The notes under the pieces: generated by a model
Databases searched by the model: none
What the model was told of the DNA's origin: nothing
What the model saw: only the letters and a program-made list of their open reading frames with translations
In this document: one piece after another, positions 60,462 to 64,000 of the stretch
Layout: every line of letters begins with the position of its first letter
How positions within the stretch are numbered: position 1 is the stretch's first letter
From: Bog-473 sp963783965
Lineage (GTDB): Bacteria; Actinomycetota; Acidimicrobiia; Acidimicrobiales; RAAP-2
DNA: 64,000 nucleotides
Direction: 5' to 3'
Assembly (NCBI GenBank): GCA_963783965.1
Contig: CAWAPQ010000002.1
Coordinates: forward strand, 372,001-436,000
Program-made: the position numbers and the translations under genes

Positions 60462-61483
60462 CCGACGAGGCCGAGGCCTCGGCGCGTCGGAGCGCCTTCG
60501 ACGTCCTCACCGACGGCTACGAGCTCTCGACGGCGCAGGCCCGCGAGCTGCAGGACATGATCGGTTCTCTCGGGGACCTGGCGCGCGAGGGCACGTCCGT
60601 GGGCGACCTCAAGATCGCCAACGCGGCGCTGGCCGAGATGGCCGAGGCCTTCCGGGTCTTCCGCCCCTACCGTCACATCCGCAAGATCACGATGTTCGGC
60701 TCGGCGCGCACGAAGCCGGACGACCCGATCTACATCCTCGCCCGCGACCTGGCCGCCAAGCTGGCCGCAGCCGACTGGATGGTCGTCACCGGCGCCGGAC
60801 CCGGCATCATGGCCGCCGGGTTGGAGGGCGCCGGGCGGGACCACGCCTTCGGGGTCAACATCCGCCTGCCCTTCGAGGGCGACGCCAACCCCTTCATCGC
60901 GCAGGACCCGAAGCTCGTCGAGATGCGGTACTTCTTCACCCGCAAGCTCATGCTGATCAAGGAGTCCCACGCCTATGCCGTCCTGCCCGGCGGCTTCGGC
61001 ACCCAGGACGAGTCCTTCGAGCTGCTGACGCTGCTGCAGACGGGCAAGGCCGAGCCGGCGCCCGTCGTCATGATCGAGACCCCGGGGGGCACCTACTGGC
61101 ACTCGTGGCTGCGCTTCGTGCGCGAATCGGCCATCGACGCCGGGTGGGTGTCGCCGGAGGACCAGGCGTTGTTCAAGGTGACGAACACGTTGGAGGAGGC
61201 GTGCGAGGAGATTCTGGGCTTCTACCGCAACTACCACTCCATCCGTTGGGTCGGGGACCTGCTGGTGCTCCGCATGCAGGTGCAACCGAGCAAGGCCGAG
61301 GTGGCCGACCTGAACCGCCGCTTCGCCGACATTGTGGTGCGGGGCAACATCCGCACGGCCGGTCCCTTCCCCCCGGAGCGCAACGACCACCCTGAGCTGC
61401 CCCGGCTGGCCTTCCGTTTCGACCGCTTCCACTACTCCCGCCTGCGCCAGCTCATCAACGCCGTCAACGAGTGCACGGGGTGA
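60458..61483 (+). CDS. TIGR00730/LOG-like Rossmann-fold protein
   Basis: 341 residues. ITMFGSARTKPDDPIY, MVVTGAGPGIMAAGLEGAG and the active-site motif PGGFGTQDE (177-185) match the LOG/lysine-decarboxylase-like family, whose proven members are nucleotide-ribose hydrolases such as cytokinin-activating LOG. Compared with a core LOG (about 190 residues), extra N- and C-terminal regions flank the fold. GTG at 60458 overlaps the fbiC stop. Confidence 0.82.
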   Translation: MTDEAEASARRSAFDVLTDGYELSTAQARELQDMIGSLGDLAREGTSVGDLKIANAALAEMAEAFRVFRPYRHIRKITMFGSARTKPDDPIYILARDLAAKLAAADWMVVTGAGPGIMAAGLEGAGRDHAFGVNIRLPFEGDANPFIAQDPKLVEMRYFFTRKLMLIKESHAYAVLPGGFGTQDESFELLTLLQTGKAEPAPVVMIETPGGTYWHSWLRFVRESAIDAGWVSPEDQALFKVTNTLEEACEEILGFYRNYHSIRWVGDLLVLRMQVQPSKAEVADLNRRFADIVVRGNIRTAGPFPPERNDHPELPRLAFRFDRFHYSRLRQLINAVNECTG

Positions 61484-63015
61484 ACCGCGGCGGGGCTCGA
61501 CGCGGCCTGGCCGCGCTGGTGCCCCTGCTCGCGCTGGCGGGCCTCGGCCTCCCGGTGGCGGGGTCTCCGGCGGGCGCGGCCACTCCCCCGGTCAACTCGG
61601 TGGTGCCGTTCGGCACGACGGGCATCGGCGCCAACGCCGTGGCTGACGCCAACGCGCCCCTCGTCGGCCTGGCGGTCACGCACGACGGCGCCGGTTACTG
61701 GATGGCCGGCCGCGACGGCGGGGTCTTCGACTACGGCGACGCGGGGTTCTTCGGCTCGGCCGGGTCGCTGCACCTCAATGCGCCCATCGTCGGCATGGCG
61801 GCCACCGCCGACGGCGGGGGCTACTGGCTGGTGGCGGCCGACGGCGGCATCTTCAGCTACGGCGATGCTGGCTTCTTCGGCTCGGCCGGGTCGCTGCACC
61901 TCAATGCGCCCATCGTCGGCATGGCGGCCACCCCCGACGGCGGGGGCTACTGGCTGGTGGCGGCCGACGGCGGCATCTTCAGCTACGGCGACGCCCGCTT
62001 CTTCGGCTCGGCCGGGTCACTGGTCCTGAATGCGCCCATCGTCGGCATGGCGGCCACCCCCGACGGCGGGGGCTACTGGCTGGTGGCGGCCGACGGCGGC
62101 ATCTTCACCTACGGCGACGCGGCCTTCGAGGGCTCCGCCGGGTCCCTCGTGCTGAATGCGCCGGTGACCGGCATGGCGGCGACGGGCGACGGAGACGGCT
62201 ACTGGCTCGTGGCCCGGGACGGTGGGGTCTTCACGTACGGCGACGCCGGTTACTTCGGCTCGCTGGGCGGGGCGACACTGCCCGGCCCCGTCGTGGGTGT
62301 GGCCGCCGCCACCCCGCAAGCGGGGTACTTCCTGGCGCTCGGCTCCGAGCCCCTGGCCGGCGAGGTCGTCGGGATCGACCCCGGGCACAACGGGCTCAAC
62401 TACAGCGCGCCCGGCGTCATCAACCAGCCGGTGTTCAACGGCACCGGGGAAGAGCCCTGCGACACCACGGGCACGGCGACCGACAGCGGCTACACGGAGG
62501 CGCAGTTCAACTTCAACGTCGCCACCTACCTTGACGCCGATCTGCAGGCGGAAGGAGCGACGGTGGTGCTGACCCGGCCCGACAACGACGGCGTCGGGCC
62601 CTGTGTCACGACGCGGGCCGCCATCGTCAACGACGCGCACGCGGCGGTGGCGGTCGACATCCATGCCGACGGGGGGCCGGAGGGCGGGCGGGGCTTCGCC
62701 GTGCTGGAGCCGACGGCGGACGGCCCGAACAACGGTGTCATCACCTCCTCGGCGGCCTTCGCCGCCACCATGCGCAACGCGTTCGTGGCCGGCACCACCA
62801 TGCCGGTCAGCACCTACGACGGGGTCGACGGCCTGCAGCCCCGCAACGACCTGGCCGGCCTCAACCTCACGACGGTGCCCAAGGTCCTGATCGAATGCGG
62901 CAACATGCGCAACGCGGCCGACGCCGCCCTGCTCGTGACCCCCGCCTTCCAGCAGGCCGCGGCCACCGCCATGGCCCAGGCCATCACGAGCTTCCTCGGC
63001 GGCGGCCCGGGCTGA
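61480..63015 (+). CDS. secreted N-acetylmuramoyl-L-alanine amidase with N-terminal repeat domain
   Basis: 511 residues. A signal peptide (about 1-34) is followed by 42-residue repeats (about 58-290), of type YWLVAADGGIFSYGDAGFF-SAGS, which probably fold as a beta-propeller-like surface domain. The C-terminal domain (about 295-505) is Amidase_3: zinc ligand His303 in DPGHNG, VDIHADGG and IECGNMRN are present. It cuts peptidoglycan stem peptides from muramic acid. GTG at 61480 overlaps the preceding stop. Confidence 0.88.
   Translation: MNRGGARRGLAALVPLLALAGLGLPVAGSPAGAATPPVNSVVPFGTTGIGANAVADANAPLVGLAVTHDGAGYWMAGRDGGVFDYGDAGFFGSAGSLHLNAPIVGMAATADGGGYWLVAADGGIFSYGDAGFFGSAGSLHLNAPIVGMAATPDGGGYWLVAADGGIFSYGDARFFGSAGSLVLNAPIVGMAATPDGGGYWLVAADGGIFTYGDAAFEGSAGSLVLNAPVTGMAATGDGDGYWLVARDGGVFTYGDAGYFGSLGGATLPGPVVGVAAATPQAGYFLALGSEPLAGEVVGIDPGHNGLNYSAPGVINQPVFNGTGEEPCDTTGTATDSGYTEAQFNFNVATYLDADLQAEGATVVLTRPDNDGVGPCVTTRAAIVNDAHAAVAVDIHADGGPEGGRGFAVLEPTADGPNNGVITSSAAFAATMRNAFVAGTTMPVSTYDGVDGLQPRNDLAGLNLTTVPKVLIECGNMRNAADAALLVTPAFQQAAATAMAQAITSFLGGGPG
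61651..62280 (+). repeat. tandem 126-bp repeat (five full units) inside the amidase gene
   Basis: Units start at 61651, 61777, 61903, 62029 and 62155, with a sixth degenerate unit from 62281. Each is 126 bases (42 codons). Units 2 and 3 are almost identical in DNA, which suggests recent duplication or gene conversion; unit 1 and unit 5 have diverged. The repeat keeps the reading frame throughout. Confidence 0.95.
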
Positions 63016-63016
63016 A

Positions 63017-63556
63017 TCAGGCCGGCGCGCCGAGAGGCGCCCGCACCAGCGTCGTGTAGACGTGCCCCTGGGGCGAGGGCGCGGAGGAGACCAGGTCGAC
63101 GTGCGTCACGGCGAAGCTCGACGCGAAGGGGATCCCTGCCAGTTCGGCCTGGGCCTGCGGGCCCAGCCGGCCCTTGACACGGGCCAGGGTGAGATGGCCG
63201 TTGAAGGGCGGTTCGGCGCCTTCGCGCCCCGCCAGAATCGGCTTGGTGGCGCGGTGCACGTGCGCCGCCAGCTCGTCGAGGCCCTGCGCCGGGAGCTGCA
63301 GCACCCGCACCCGCGAGAACCAGGCCGTGGCCGGGCCGAGGTGGCAGTCGACCGGCCCGGGCTGGTGCCGGGCGGCGTGACGGAGCGCGTCGTGCAGGGA
63401 CTCGAGCTGCTCCCCGCCGACGTCGCCGAGGAAACGCAGCGTCACGTGCCAGCGGGTCGGCCCGACCAGCCGGAGGTTCTTCCGGTGCCCGAGCTCGAGC
63501 GCGGCCAGCCGCTGACGCGTCGCGTCGTCGGGCCAGGCGGCCACGAACGCACGCAC
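63017..63556 (-). CDS. thpR: RNA 2',3'-cyclic phosphodiesterase ThpR (2H family)
   Basis: 179 residues. Two HxT motifs, HVTLRFLGDV and HLTLARVKG, define the 2H phosphoesterase fold; RAFVAAWPDDATRQRL is the usual N-terminal strand. It hydrolyses 2',3'-cyclic phosphates of RNA ends. The start is GTG at 63556, giving the standard length; the open frame further upstream overlaps the next gene. It converges with the amidase gene. Confidence 0.9.
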   Translation of the reverse strand: MRAFVAAWPDDATRQRLAALELGHRKNLRLVGPTRWHVTLRFLGDVGGEQLESLHDALRHAARHQPGPVDCHLGPATAWFSRVRVLQLPAQGLDELAAHVHRATKPILAGREGAEPPFNGHLTLARVKGRLGPQAQAELAGIPFASSFAVTHVDLVSSAPSPQGHVYTTLVRAPLGAPA

Positions 63557-63569
63557 CCGGCCGGCCGTC

Positions 63570-63821
63570 TCAGTCGGCGCCGTCGTCGAGTGGGTCGCGG
63601 GCGGAGCGGGGTCGCTCGCGCAGGGCGGCCACGGAGCGCTCCAGCGCCCGCCGGGCCTTGAGGAGGCGCCGCTCCAGGGCGAGGGCCTCCCCCGTCTCGG
63701 CAGAATCGGGGTCCCCGGCGGAGGCGAGCCGCAGGGCATCGAGCGCCATGTCGCTCAGCTCCTCGAGGAGGCCGTCCAGTCGGTCGGCCAGCTCGGTGAC
63801 GGCCTCGTTGGAGGGGCTCAC
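63570..63821 (-). CDS. short helical protein, unknown
   Basis: 83 residues. The sequence is mostly helical and charged (VTELADRLDGLLEELSDMALDALRLAS, then ALERRLLKARRALERSVAALRERP), likely a coiled coil. Start GTG at 63821 overlaps the stop of the upstream acyl-CoA ligase gene (GTGA). Not recognised; the coupling implies co-expression with the ligase and thpR. Confidence 0.6.
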   Translation of the reverse strand: MSPSNEAVTELADRLDGLLEELSDMALDALRLASAGDPDSAETGEALALERRLLKARRALERSVAALRERPRSARDPLDDGAD

Positions 63822-64000
63822 TTGGGCAGTGGCGTGTGCTGCACCGTGTAGGCGCCCTCGGCGTAGGCGGCCCGCATCACCTTCTTGTCGAACTTCCCGA
63901 CGCTCGTCTTGGGTATCTCGTCGACGAAGGTCCACTGGTCGGGCAGCCACCAGCGCGGCACGCGGCCCACCAGGAAGTCGAGCAGGTCGGCCGGCGCCGG
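63818..64000 (-). CDS. C-terminal end of an AMP-dependent acyl-CoA synthetase/ligase (5' partial)
   Basis: 60 visible residues, running off the right edge of the window. PKTSVGKFDKKVMRAAYAEG is the conserved A10 motif with the catalytic Lys of the adenylate-forming family, preceded by VPRWWLPDQWTFVDEIP, as in long-chain fatty-acid CoA ligases (FadD-like). The substrate cannot be judged from the fragment. Its stop overlaps the start of the next minus-strand gene. Confidence 0.88.
   Translation of the reverse strand, partial: PAPADLLDFLVGRVPRWWLPDQWTFVDEIPKTSVGKFDKKVMRAAYAEGAYTVQHTPLPK

Noticed and set aside
61651..62280. regular repeats as a possible CRISPR array
   Set aside because: The 126-base units are in frame and encode protein repeats with no spacer pattern.
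1..64000. tRNA, rRNA, insertion sequences, prophage or integrase genes
   Set aside because: I saw no tRNA cloverleaf with CCA-type end, no rRNA blocks, no transposase or integrase motifs. The holin-like protein at 52376-52768 belongs to a non-phage actinobacterial family.

Overview
The window is GC-rich, densely packed bacterial DNA with many GTG starts and 4-base gene overlaps. It carries a complete Pup-proteasome locus (mpa, dop, pup, prcB, prcA, pafA) running into tatA/B, tatC and a HelY-type helicase, a fused CofG/CofH F420 gene (fbiC), a DUF4193 gene and Actinobacterial-type membrane proteins. That combination points to Actinomycetota. The 42-residue YWLVAADGG-type repeats and the tandem ThyX protein make class Acidimicrobiia my best guess, but this is inference; no rRNA gene is present to settle it.

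Layout. 1-5.3 kb: end of a DUF151 nuclease gene, a DUF4232 lipoprotein, an AcuI-like reductase, an S9 peptidase and a GT87-type membrane glycosyltransferase. 5.3-7.6 kb: thiamine genes thiD and thiG (divergent); thiG carries a 1-base frameshift near its 3' end. 7.6-11.4 kb: a ferric-iron ABC transporter operon preceded by overlapping IdeR/DtxR-like boxes. 11.5-16.7 kb: MerR regulator, small nuclease-like protein, then gcvT and gcvP separated by a tandem glycine riboswitch. 16.7-18.5 kb: two crcB fluoride-channel genes behind a fluoride riboswitch, and an SDR. 18.5-21.3 kb: HelD-like RNA polymerase recycling helicase with a structured leader, then about 0.7 kb without a convincing gene. 21.3-26.0 kb: a minus-strand operon (alcohol dehydrogenase, SDR, sulfotransferase, alkylsulfatase-like metallo-beta-lactamase, VOC protein). 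26.3-32.4 kb: a MacA/MacB-like export cluster with two adaptor proteins and a secreted protein that share glycine-rich tails. 32.5-38.5 kb: VOC, inorganic pyrophosphatase, NTF2-like protein, HtrA protease, a lineage-type hypothetical, GNAT, and DUF4193.

38.8-50.4 kb is one long minus-strand block: mpa-dop-pup-prcB-prcA-pafA-tatA/B-tatC-helY, followed by a double-domain ThyX. 50.5-53.3 kb: a ferredoxin, DUF1801, trmI and small membrane proteins, and a thioesterase. 53.3-58.2 kb: pentose-phosphate genes tkt, tal, gnd, pgl. 58.2-64.0 kb: fbiC, a LOG-like protein, a repeat-bearing cell-wall amidase, thpR, a short hypothetical, and the 3' end of an acyl-CoA ligase.

Working together: the proteasome block encodes tagging (PafA), tag activation and removal (Dop), the tag (Pup), the unfoldase (Mpa) and the 20S core. 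The pgl-gnd-tkt-tal genes supply NADPH or NADH and sugar phosphates, and FbiC makes the F420 precursor FO. Three ligand- or metal-sensing cis elements (IdeR-like boxes, glycine riboswitch, fluoride riboswitch) sit directly upstream of the matching functions, which strengthens both the element and the gene calls.
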